NCBI GenBank assembly: GCA_016282415.1
Contig: JAEEKO010000041.1
Coordinates: 1 to 11,189 of the forward strand
DNA: 11,189 bases
DNA from: Caryophanales bacterium
GTDB lineage: Bacteria; Bacillota_I; Bacilli_A; RF39; UBA660
Reading direction: 5' to 3'
Below, piece by piece: positions 1 to 6,646 of this stretch. Position 1 is the first letter of the stretch. Each line of letters begins with the position of its first letter. The notes beneath the pieces are model-generated. The model was not told the origin of the DNA, did no database searches, and was given only the letters and a program-made list of their open reading frames with translations. A program made the translations under genes and the position numbers.

Positions 1-39
1 ATAAAGTTCCGTAAGGATGATGATATTGAAAACTCTTAA
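1..39 (+). CDS. C-terminal end of an upstream gene (partial)
   Basis: The first frame encodes IKFRKDDDIENS followed by a TAA stop at 37-39, and the stop lies inside the stem of an intrinsic terminator. The arrangement of an open frame ending in a hairpin is what the 3' end of a gene looks like in this genome; several genes in this window end the same way. Only 12 residues are visible, charged and probably soluble, so the product cannot be named. Confidence 0.55.
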   Translation: MKFRKDDDIENS

Positions 40-53
40 TAAGAGTTTTTTTT
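29..53 (+). terminator. Intrinsic terminator of the upstream gene
   Basis: A perfect 9-bp stem (AAAACTCTT at 29-37 with AAGAGTTTT at 41-49, loop AAT) runs into an uninterrupted T tract to 53. It overlaps the upstream stop codon and lies just before the promoter of the next operon, separating the two transcription units. Confidence 0.85.
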
Positions 54-54
54 C

Positions 55-83
55 TTTTCAAAAATAGCTCTATGTGATAAAAT
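55..83 (+). promoter_or_regulatory. Predicted sigma-A promoter of the five-gene operon
   Basis: A -35-like TTTTCA (55-60), a 17-base spacer and an extended -10 TGATAAAAT (75-83, -10 hexamer TAAAAT) precede the first operon gene by about 30 bases. Transcription would start near 90, giving a leader of about 23 bases. The -35 begins two bases after the upstream terminator T tract. No operator or riboswitch-like structure is visible. Confidence 0.6.
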
Positions 84-112
84 TAAAGGTAGTATAGATA
101 GTAGGTTATTAT

Positions 113-2101
113 ATGAAAAAGAAAAGCGTATTTAAAAAAATTATTGATTATACTTTAAATATCCTAATGGTAATTTGTACTATTTTTTTGTTGATATCTA
201 TCTATAACTTTATTCAAGTAAAAGTATTAAAAAATGATTATTCTAATTTCTTTGGTTATACTTTGTTTGAAGTTGAAACTGGTAGTATGAAACCAACTAT
301 TAAACCTGGAGATTGGATTATTTTAAAAACTTCAAAAGATGTTAAAGTAAACGATATTATTACCTATAAACAAGGCAAAAATTTTATCACGCATCGTGTT
401 ATTGAAACATATCGTAATTCTTATGTAACTAAGGGTGATAATAATAATTCTAAAGATAGTCCAATTGCTCAAAAACAAGTGGTTGGTAAAGTAATTAAGA
501 TATTACCAAAGTTTGGTATTTTAAAGAAAACCATTTTTAATCCAATTGTAATTATATTCTCATTAATTACTTTAGTTATTTTAAATCTATATTTAAAAAT
601 GGGTAAAAAAGAAGATTCAAAATTATCAAAATTATTTGCTAAGTTTAAAAAAGTTGAAAATGAAACAAAAAAGACAACTATTGATAATCAGTTAGATAAT
701 TTTGAAGATGATCCTGAAGAGGATGATTTAAGTAAAACTAAACTATATCGTATCATTTCGGTAAATGATGATGATTATCAAACTGAAGATTTAGATGCTG
801 AACAAATTGAAGAATTAGTTAAAGTTGCTAATGAAGAAGATGATCAACCTGATGAAATGAGCAAAACATCAATGTTTAGAATCATTCATGTTGAAGACGA
901 TGATGATGACGAAGAATATATTCCAGAGGAAGAACCGGAAACTACCGAACCAGAAGTTGAAGCAAAACCAATTAAGAAAAAAGATATTAAACTAAATGCT
1001 ATTGAGATTGAAACTAAGACGGTTGATAAAAAGATTACTAAAGACTATATCAATGAAAAGATAAATAGCAAGAAAGCAAAAAATATTATTGATAAAACTT
1101 TCTTCATTAAGAAAATAATTTATGATGAAATTCTAAATATTTTATTAAGAGATGGTTATGTATATATTTGCAAATCAGTATTACGTAATGATTTCATGGA
1201 AAAATACTTTGAATTAAGATATTTTGGATTAGAAGAAGAACGTAGTAATACAACTAGTTTATTAAAGGATTATCGAGATGAATTATTAAAGAAATATGTT
1301 CGTGATGAACAGAAGACTAATATTGTTAATGCTTATGCTCAAGCGTTCTTGTTTATTAATAAACTAGAAACTAGAAAGAACTTTAATATTGAAGAAGAAT
1401 TAACTAAAATGTATGGTTATGATAAATATGTAACTCATAATATGGCAGTTAATATTAATAACGTTTTAAACTTCGCTACAGATGCATTAATTAATATTCT
1501 AAATAAATTTGATACTAATGCTTTTGAAGTTAAATATAACAAATTTGCTAATACCACTAATTGGTATGGCGCTTATTTAAAACATAATATAAACTTTAGT
1601 AAAGTATATAGTGATTATATTGTTAACAAAACATATAACGAAGGGGTTATTTCGGAAGATAAGTTAGCAGTATTAATTAACATTGTTTTATGCCAAATGG
1701 CTAGCGATATATTAAAACGCGATTACAATACTAAGTATTATATCTACATTCCCGAACCATTATATGGTAAAGATAAAAAGTTAGATAAGATTGCATCATT
1801 ATTTGATAATGATTATGCTAAAAATCATTTAATTATTGCTAGTACTTTTGCTAATATTATAAATAATAAAGATGATTTATTAAGGTTAAAGAAAAAAGGT
1901 TATAATTTTGCAATAATCTTTGATCAAGAACGTGAAATAAAAGAAAAAGAATTAGGTTATGTTTATATGGCAGAATCATATTTCATTGATAAGAATTATG
2001 ATTTAAAAGTTGCTAAAAAACAATTACCTAAAGATATTATTAATATTGCAATTGTTGATGATACTAACAAGAAATTAGGTAACTATGGAGGTGAATTATA
2101 A
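113..2101 (+). CDS. SipW-type signal peptidase I with a long cytoplasmic C-terminal region
   Basis: Residues 1-165 form an ER/SipW-type (S26B-like) signal peptidase. A lysine-rich N-terminus leads into a membrane helix at about 11-31. The catalytic Ser58 lies in ETGSMKPTIKPGD, the base is His94 in FITHRVIE (histidine replaces the bacterial lysine), and TKGD carries Asp109. A second helix spans about 143-162. The lysines after it put the remaining ~500 residues in the cytoplasm by the positive-inside rule. This tail has a very acidic linker (about 195-285) with a duplicated peptide (207-221 and 250-264), a lysine-rich stretch (285-330), and a mostly helical domain of about 330 residues that I do not recognise. 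SipW is normally about 190 residues, so the tail is the oddity. ATG at 113 is the first start and has only a weak ribosome site (AGTAGG, 99-104). The stop overlaps the next start by one base, implying translational coupling. Peptidase call confident; tail function unknown. Confidence 0.85.
   Translation: MKKKSVFKKIIDYTLNILMVICTIFLLISIYNFIQVKVLKNDYSNFFGYTLFEVETGSMKPTIKPGDWIILKTSKDVKVNDIITYKQGKNFITHRVIETYRNSYVTKGDNNNSKDSPIAQKQVVGKVIKILPKFGILKKTIFNPIVIIFSLITLVILNLYLKMGKKEDSKLSKLFAKFKKVENETKKTTIDNQLDNFEDDPEEDDLSKTKLYRIISVNDDDYQTEDLDAEQIEELVKVANEEDDQPDEMSKTSMFRIIHVEDDDDDEEYIPEEEPETTEPEVEAKPIKKKDIKLNAIEIETKTVDKKITKDYINEKINSKKAKNIIDKTFFIKKIIYDEILNILLRDGYVYICKSVLRNDFMEKYFELRYFGLEEERSNTTSLLKDYRDELLKKYVRDEQKTNIVNAYAQAFLFINKLETRKNFNIEEELTKMYGYDKYVTHNMAVNINNVLNFATDALINILNKFDTNAFEVKYNKFANTTNWYGAYLKHNINFSKVYSDYIVNKTYNEGVISEDKLAVLINIVLCQMASDILKRDYNTKYYIYIPEPLYGKDKKLDKIASLFDNDYAKNHLIIASTFANIINNKDDLLRLKKKGYNFAIIFDQEREIKEKELGYVYMAESYFIDKNYDLKVAKKQLPKDIINIAIVDDTNKKLGNYGGEL
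731..775 (+). repeat. Intragenic peptide repeat, copy 1 (SKTKLYRIISVNDDD)
   Basis: Encodes residues 207-221 of the 662-aa signal peptidase, within the acidic cytoplasmic linker. Ten of fifteen residues are identical to copy 2, and differences such as L/M and Y/F are conservative. Both copies follow acidic residues (DDL and DEM) and end in an Asp run. Confidence 0.75.
860..904 (+). repeat. Intragenic peptide repeat, copy 2 (SKTSMFRIIHVEDDD)
   Basis: Encodes residues 250-264 of the same protein. Several shared residues use different codons from copy 1 (Ser AGC versus AGT, Thr ACA versus ACT, Arg AGA versus CGT). The copies are therefore not a recent DNA duplication, and the peptide itself appears to be maintained. 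It could be a short docking motif for a partner protein. Confidence 0.75.
2087..2093 (+). promoter_or_regulatory. Strong ribosome binding site GGAGGTG for the AAA+ gene
   Basis: GGAGGTG lies inside the last codons of the signal peptidase gene, seven bases before the ATG at 2101, which itself overlaps the upstream stop in TAATG. This confirms the start and suggests the AAA+ protein is made in proportion to, or in excess of, its upstream partner. Confidence 0.8.
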
Positions 2102-3654
2102 TGAATACATTTATTAGATTCTTTTATGAATTCATTTCTATCTTTGTTGGTGGTATTGTTGATGTTGGTAAAGGTATTTACTATGGTGTTACCAAAATGT
2201 TTAATATCTTTAAATATAAAAAGATCTTAGATAGTTATAAAACATCATTTAATATTTTTGAATGGATTTTAGCAATTTTAACAATGGTTATTCTAGTAGT
2301 TATTGTTGGTGCTGCACTCTTCCTAATTATTAGTCGTTTACGTCGTTATTTAAGATTACGTCGTCAAAAACTAAATCAAGATGAATTATTAGATGAAATT
2401 GGAAATTTAAATAAACAAGTTAAAAAACTAATGAAAGAAAAAGACGAATTAATGGCAATGAAAGTTTCACAACTTGGATTAAGTCCTAATGATGAAGAAA
2501 ATCCATCTGATTCTAATTCGACTGGTGAACCAGGTGAAGAAGGCGACGAAGAAAACATGGATGGTAATGCCGGTGATATTCGTTTCCCTAAATTAGTTCG
2601 TATTGATAAAGAAATGGAAGGCTTTAAAGCAAAGAATTACAATAATAACTTCACTCTTGAAGAATTAATTGATAATTTCCGTTGTTTTGCCGCTACCCAA
2701 TTACATTTATATTATAATGAATCTTTATTAAGAGCATTCTTTGGTGGTTTAGCTTGTAGTAAGTTAATTATCTTACAAGGTATTTCTGGTACAGGTAAAA
2801 CATCTCTTGCTTATGCTTGGGGAAAATTTGTTAAACATAATTCATGTATTGCATCAGTACAACCATCATGGCGTGATAAAACGGAGTTACTTGGTTACTT
2901 CAATGAATTCACCAAGAAGTTTAATGAAAGTAACGTATTAGAAGAATTATATATTTCTCGTTTTGATGATGATATTCATACGGTAATTCTCGATGAAATG
3001 AATATCGCTCGTGTTGAGTACTATTTTGCTGAAATGTTATCAGTTTTGGAAGTTCCAAACCGTAATGAATGGGTAATTGAACTTGTTACAACAACTTGGT
3101 TAGATGACCCTAAGTTATTAGATCATGGTAAATTAAGATTACCATCAAATCTATGGTACATCGGAACAATCAACAACGATGACTCAACATTCATGGTAAC
3201 CGATAAGGTTTACGATAGAGCGATGCCAATCGATATTAACGAAAAAATTGATCCATTTACTTGTCGTGAACAAGAAGCAATGGATATCAACTGTAGTTAT
3301 GTTGAATCATTATTTAGTAAAGCCTTTGAAGAACATGCCGTATCTGATAAAGGTATAAATATTATTAATAAACTAGATGATTATGTTATTCAACATTTCC
3401 GTATTGCTTTCGGTAATCGTATTATGAAACAACTAAAAGCATTCGTTCCTGTATATGTTGCATGTGGTGGTGACGAAGTATCCGGAATTGATTATTTCTT
3501 AGCTAAAAAAGTATTAAGAAAATTTGAACAATTAAACCTTATCTTAATTCGTGATGAAATTGATGGTTTCGTTAAATACTTAAATAAAGAATTTGGTAAT
3601 GGTAATATGAAGGAATGTATTGAATTCCTAGAACGTCTTAAAAAATCAGCTTAG
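2101..3654 (+). CDS. Membrane-anchored McrB-like AAA+ ATPase
   Basis: The C-terminal two-thirds is an AAA+ module of the McrB/MoxR-like group. It shows Walker A GISGTGKTS (227-235), the McrB-family signature QPSWRDKTELLGYFN (254-268), Walker B VILDEMNIARVEYYF (295-309), sensor 1 IGTINND (354-360) and an arginine-finger-like YDRA (371-374). The N-terminus is unlike classical McrB, which carries a DNA-binding domain. Here there is a hydrophobic or amphipathic stretch (3-30), a clear membrane helix (about 54-79) followed by a dense Arg/Lys patch (79-90), a coiled-coil-like segment (90-120) and a disordered acidic Ser/Gly linker (128-158). The basic patch places the ATPase in the cytoplasm, on the same side as the tail of the preceding peptidase. 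Tandem in-frame TAG codons end the gene. Ring-shaped ATPase function is confident; the substrate is unknown. DNA restriction looks unlikely because of the membrane anchor and missing nuclease. Confidence 0.9.
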   Translation: MNTFIRFFYEFISIFVGGIVDVGKGIYYGVTKMFNIFKYKKILDSYKTSFNIFEWILAILTMVILVVIVGAALFLIISRLRRYLRLRRQKLNQDELLDEIGNLNKQVKKLMKEKDELMAMKVSQLGLSPNDEENPSDSNSTGEPGEEGDEENMDGNAGDIRFPKLVRIDKEMEGFKAKNYNNNFTLEELIDNFRCFAATQLHLYYNESLLRAFFGGLACSKLIILQGISGTGKTSLAYAWGKFVKHNSCIASVQPSWRDKTELLGYFNEFTKKFNESNVLEELYISRFDDDIHTVILDEMNIARVEYYFAEMLSVLEVPNRNEWVIELVTTTWLDDPKLLDHGKLRLPSNLWYIGTINNDDSTFMVTDKVYDRAMPIDINEKIDPFTCREQEAMDINCSYVESLFSKAFEEHAVSDKGINIINKLDDYVIQHFRIAFGNRIMKQLKAFVPVYVACGGDEVSGIDYFLAKKVLRKFEQLNLILIRDEIDGFVKYLNKEFGNGNMKECIEFLERLKKSA

Positions 3655-3657
3655 TAG

Positions 3658-3665
3658 AAAGAAGG
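3658..3665 (+). promoter_or_regulatory. Ribosome binding site fixing a GTG start
   Basis: AAAGAAGG sits seven bases upstream of GTG at 3673. The first in-frame ATG (3772) would remove 33 residues and has no comparable site, so the GTG is preferred. It is the only non-ATG start in the operon. Confidence 0.65.
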
Positions 3666-3672
3666 TGTTAAG

Positions 3673-4803
3673 GTGTCTAAAGCAATCAGTTTGTCGATTG
3701 ATGAACGTACTAAACAAGAAACTGATAACTTTAATCGAAATAACAAGTCTGAATTAGATTATAATTCTTCAATGAATGATGATATTAATTCCTTGGAATG
3801 GTTAGAGATAATCGAAGAAGTATGTCCATATATTGATAATATTGTGCGTGCTCCGAAAGTATCACTGGTTGGTGAAACTGAAGTTAGAAAAATAGAAAAA
3901 GCCAAAAAAACCAGTGTTGATACTGTAAAGGACTTATCTAAACACACTGACTATATTGATAAAGTAGATCCCGTTACTGGAGATGTTCTACCATCAAAGT
4001 TATTAGTTAGTTTTCGTGAAGATACATTTAATACCTATGAAAATCGTTTTATCTATACTTTGATTTTAAATCTACTAAGATTTATGATGGAAAAAGAAGA
4101 AAAATTAAAAAGTTATAAGCCTAAAGTTAATCGTTCATTAAAATATAATGCGGTTACTACTAATGGTAAAGAAAAAGTATGTATTAGTTTAGATATTGAT
4201 ACAATGCCTACTGGTAAATCAAAAGAAGGCAGTGATCTTGATAAAGCATTAAATAATATTAAAAAACGAATGAAAAAAATTCGTCAATTTATTAATGCTT
4301 GGTTAGCTAGTGAATTAATTACTTCATTAGAAAAACAACATGCTATTTTGGTAATGCCGCCCGTTAAAAAAACCAACTTAATCTTAAAGAATCCAAACTT
4401 TAAGATGGCTACTAAATTATGGGATTATCTATATAGTGTTAATACACCAGATAAAAAGAAAACTGACGGTTTAAATTCGAATGGTGATGATTTATTAAAA
4501 TACTTATTAGATTCATCATTCTTATTAGATTATTATGTATTGGATTCTATTTCCATAGATAAAAATATGCAAAAAGAAAAGCTTTGTAAATATGCTTTAA
4601 TGATTATTATGAATCAAGTTCAAACGGCAGTTAATATCTTAATGGAAAATGGTATTAAAATTAGTGAACAAGAATTATTAAAGCTATTAACTACTGAGTA
4701 TTCAAAACGTAAGAATGCTAGTCAAATTGGAAGCAAGGATATTAAAGAAAAATTCCAAAAGGAAATGGATGACTATTTAAGTCGTACCAGTAAGTATTTG
4801 TAG
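3673..4803 (+). CDS. DUF2357-type protein, McrB partner family, no nuclease domain seen
   Basis: Several segments fit the DUF2357 family, whose genes often lie beside McrB-like AAA+ ATPases: SLEWLEIIEEVCPYIDNI (40-57), the KIEKAKKTSV stretch (73-82), a TYENRF motif (121-126) followed by a hydrophobic helix, and TNLILKNPNFKMATKLWDYL (234-253). DUF2357 proteins commonly carry a C-terminal PD-(D/E)XK nuclease domain. This 376-residue copy ends after a helical region, and I see no convincing D...(D/E)xK arrangement. No signal peptide or membrane helix is evident, so it should be cytoplasmic, where it could regulate or adapt the ATPase encoded 18 bases upstream. The C-terminal 70 residues are rich in charged helix. 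DUF2357 assignment rests on remembered family motifs and should be confirmed by a profile search; absence of a nuclease is my reading of the sequence. Confidence 0.7.
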   Translation: MSKAISLSIDERTKQETDNFNRNNKSELDYNSSMNDDINSLEWLEIIEEVCPYIDNIVRAPKVSLVGETEVRKIEKAKKTSVDTVKDLSKHTDYIDKVDPVTGDVLPSKLLVSFREDTFNTYENRFIYTLILNLLRFMMEKEEKLKSYKPKVNRSLKYNAVTTNGKEKVCISLDIDTMPTGKSKEGSDLDKALNNIKKRMKKIRQFINAWLASELITSLEKQHAILVMPPVKKTNLILKNPNFKMATKLWDYLYSVNTPDKKKTDGLNSNGDDLLKYLLDSSFLLDYYVLDSISIDKNMQKEKLCKYALMIIMNQVQTAVNILMENGIKISEQELLKLLTTEYSKRKNASQIGSKDIKEKFQKEMDDYLSRTSKYL

Positions 4804-4812
4804 GAGGATTAA

Positions 4813-5379
4813 ATGAAAAAATTAAAGGAAAATAAAGTAGTAAAGGTAATAAGCATTATTATTAAAATAATTATCTTTATCTTATTATTAGGATTTATTA
4901 TTTCGGTTTGTTTACAACGATTCAGTAATAATAAATTATCAATAATGAACTATCGAATGTTCACTGTAATTTCAGGATCAATGGAACCATTATATAAGAT
5001 CGGTGATGTATTGATTGCTAAAGAAGTTGAACCTTCAGAAATTAAAGTTGGTGATAAAATTAGTTACTTAGGAAGAGCTAATAATTTTGCTAACAAGGTA
5101 GTAACCCATGAAGTTGTGGGAATTGATAAAACTGAAGATGGAAAATATTTATTCCATGCTAAAGGTTTAGCAAATATCGTAGAAGATCCAATAGTATATG
5201 AGGATCAATTATATGGTAAAGTAATTTATAAATGTTTATTAATATCATTTGTTTATAAAATAGTAAGTACTAATATTGGATTTTACTTATTTATAATAAT
5301 TCCAGTATTATATATAGTATCTTCAGAAATAATTTCAATTATGATTGATAAAGAGGAGAAAAGAAGATCTAAAGAATAA
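4813..5379 (+). CDS. SipW-type signal peptidase I, compact form
   Basis: This 188-residue protein has the full SipW layout. There is a lysine-rich N-terminus, a membrane helix at about 13-31, catalytic Ser56 in SGSMEPLYKIGD, histidine base His99 in VVTHEV, and a C-terminal helix at about 155-178 before a charged tail. The usual third-box motif KGD is changed to KGLAN (117-121), so the conserved Asp is Leu119. A downstream Asp125 is retained and aligns with Asp115 of the first peptidase. In Bacillus subtilis SipW, Ser, His and an Asp are reported as important for activity, so the change may weaken or alter this enzyme. An AGGAGG site overlaps the upstream stop region (4802-4807), six bases before the ATG. 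It lies 12 bases upstream of a gene whose product has a SipW-type leader, which is the expected substrate arrangement. Confidence 0.88.
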   Translation: MKKLKENKVVKVISIIIKIIIFILLLGFIISVCLQRFSNNKLSIMNYRMFTVISGSMEPLYKIGDVLIAKEVEPSEIKVGDKISYLGRANNFANKVVTHEVVGIDKTEDGKYLFHAKGLANIVEDPIVYEDQLYGKVIYKCLLISFVYKIVSTNIGFYLFIIIPVLYIVSSEIISIMIDKEEKRRSKE

Positions 5380-5391
5380 GGATGTGATTAA

Positions 5392-6600
5392 ATGAAGGAG
5401 CGATATAAACGATATATTAAAATCTACTGGTTACCCGTTTTATTTATTGCGACTTCATTTATTTTTACTACATTTGCATGGTTTGCATATAGTGGAATAA
5501 ACCGAGTATCCACCGAGATTGATGTTAAAGCATGGTATATTGAATTATCTAAAGATGGCGAAAGAGTATCAAACGATATTGTAATTACTTTAAATGATGT
5601 ATATCCCGGAATGGAACCAGTTCACGAATTAGTTAGTATTCAAAACAAAGGTGATTCTGATGCTAAATTAAGTTACCAAGTTGCTAGCGTTCGTGTAATG
5701 GATAATGAGATTGATTTACTTAATACTGCTGATATCAATGATACTTTAGCACATCAATATCCGTTCCATGTAAATATGGAATTAAGTAAACAATATATTA
5801 AAAGTAATAATGATTCTTCTACTTTTGAAGTATCAGTTACATGGCCTCTTGATTCTTTAAATGATAATTTGGATTCACAATGGGGTACCAATTCATATAA
5901 TTTTCAACAAGCGGAAAGAGCCCGCTTAGCAGCTGATGCTAATTATAATGTCAGACCAGCGGTTAAAATTGTTATTAGTGTTATGGCTGAACAATATATC
6001 AATGATCAAAATGATAGTGATATGCGTTATAACTTGGGTGATACTATTCTTTATGACGTATTATTAAATAAAAAGTGTAATACTTTAGGTAATACGTGCA
6101 TTAGCACAACTGTTATTGATTATAATAACAAGAACAGTGACCAAAGTGTTACATTAATGCCAAGTTTATATAACACGTTACCAGATACTACGATTGCTAA
6201 CTATAATACTACTTATGATAATTACGTTAGTTCATGGACTAGTGTTAATCGTAAAATGACTTTGAGTGATATGTTGAATATTGTATCGCATGATATTGTT
6301 AATACTAATATTACTGCAAGTAACATTTCACCACAAGTATTAGGTAATATGACTGGTAGTAATCGTATTAATCAAACTACTACTAATATTACGAACTTAA
6401 ATGGTACAATTAATTTTGATAATTTACGATTCACTTATTTAAGTCATAGTGGATGTTTCTGGTTAGATACGGCTTATGATACAGATCGTTATTTTGCTTT
6501 AAATAAAGTTGATAATAAATCAATGATTACTGGTGTTGATAAAATATCAACGTGTAAGATTATTCCAGTTATTATTGCTCCAAAAAATAACTTACAATAG
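5392..6600 (+). CDS. TasA/CalY-like secreted protein with SipW-type signal anchor
   Basis: A basic start (KERYKRYIK) leads into a membrane helix at 11-33 ending in TTFAWFAYSG. This resembles leaders of SipW substrates such as TasA and camelysin, which typically read T-x-A-[WFY]-F before the cleavage zone. Residues 40-200 look like a beta-sandwich, with VYPGMEPVHELVSIQNKGDS (70-89) matching the family's PG...N-x-G pattern. A motif in the TWPLDS...DSQWG style (150-165) follows. The second half is rich in Asn, Thr and Ser. It ends in a region (about 345-395) around GCFWLDT, with a closing KIIPVIIAP, reminiscent of DUF6273-type extracellular domains; that part is tentative. Four cysteines (229, 236, 355, 388) could form two disulfides outside the cell. 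There is no LPXTG motif or C-terminal anchor. Last gene of the operon, probably its cargo: a surface or matrix protein. Confidence 0.75.
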   Translation: MKERYKRYIKIYWLPVLFIATSFIFTTFAWFAYSGINRVSTEIDVKAWYIELSKDGERVSNDIVITLNDVYPGMEPVHELVSIQNKGDSDAKLSYQVASVRVMDNEIDLLNTADINDTLAHQYPFHVNMELSKQYIKSNNDSSTFEVSVTWPLDSLNDNLDSQWGTNSYNFQQAERARLAADANYNVRPAVKIVISVMAEQYINDQNDSDMRYNLGDTILYDVLLNKKCNTLGNTCISTTVIDYNNKNSDQSVTLMPSLYNTLPDTTIANYNTTYDNYVSSWTSVNRKMTLSDMLNIVSHDIVNTNITASNISPQVLGNMTGSNRINQTTTNITNLNGTINFDNLRFTYLSHSGCFWLDTAYDTDRYFALNKVDNKSMITGVDKISTCKIIPVIIAPKNNLQ

Positions 6601-6628
6601 AAAAGCTTACTTTTCTATTTTTCTTTTT
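6596..6628 (+). terminator. Intrinsic terminator closing the five-gene operon
   Basis: A perfect 10-bp stem (AATAGAAAAG at 6596-6605 with CTTTTCTATT at 6610-6619, loop CTTA) is followed by a T-rich run. The 5' arm contains the TAG stop of the TasA-like gene. No terminator-like structure was seen between 113 and this point, supporting one transcript for all five genes. Confidence 0.88.
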
Positions 6629-6646
6629 ATATTATAGGAGGATAAT

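Noticed and set aside
2376..2558. Minus-strand open frame of 60 codons
   Set aside because: It lies wholly inside the AAA+ gene, is Ser/Pro-rich because it mirrors the acidic linker, and has no ribosome site.
3759..3947. Minus-strand open frame of 62 codons
   Set aside because: It lies inside the DUF2357 gene antisense to well-supported family motifs and has no promoter or ribosome site.
2101..4803. A classical type IV McrBC restriction system
   Set aside because: The ATPase lacks the McrB DNA-binding domain and is membrane-anchored, the partner shows no nuclease signature, and the genes sit inside a secretion operon.
5392..6600. Sortase-anchored surface protein
   Set aside because: There is no LPXTG-like motif, hydrophobic C-terminal helix or basic tail, and no sortase gene in the window.
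6628..6633. TATATT as a -10 for the 104-aa gene
   Set aside because: The start would fall on the ribosome site, and no -35 lies at the right distance.
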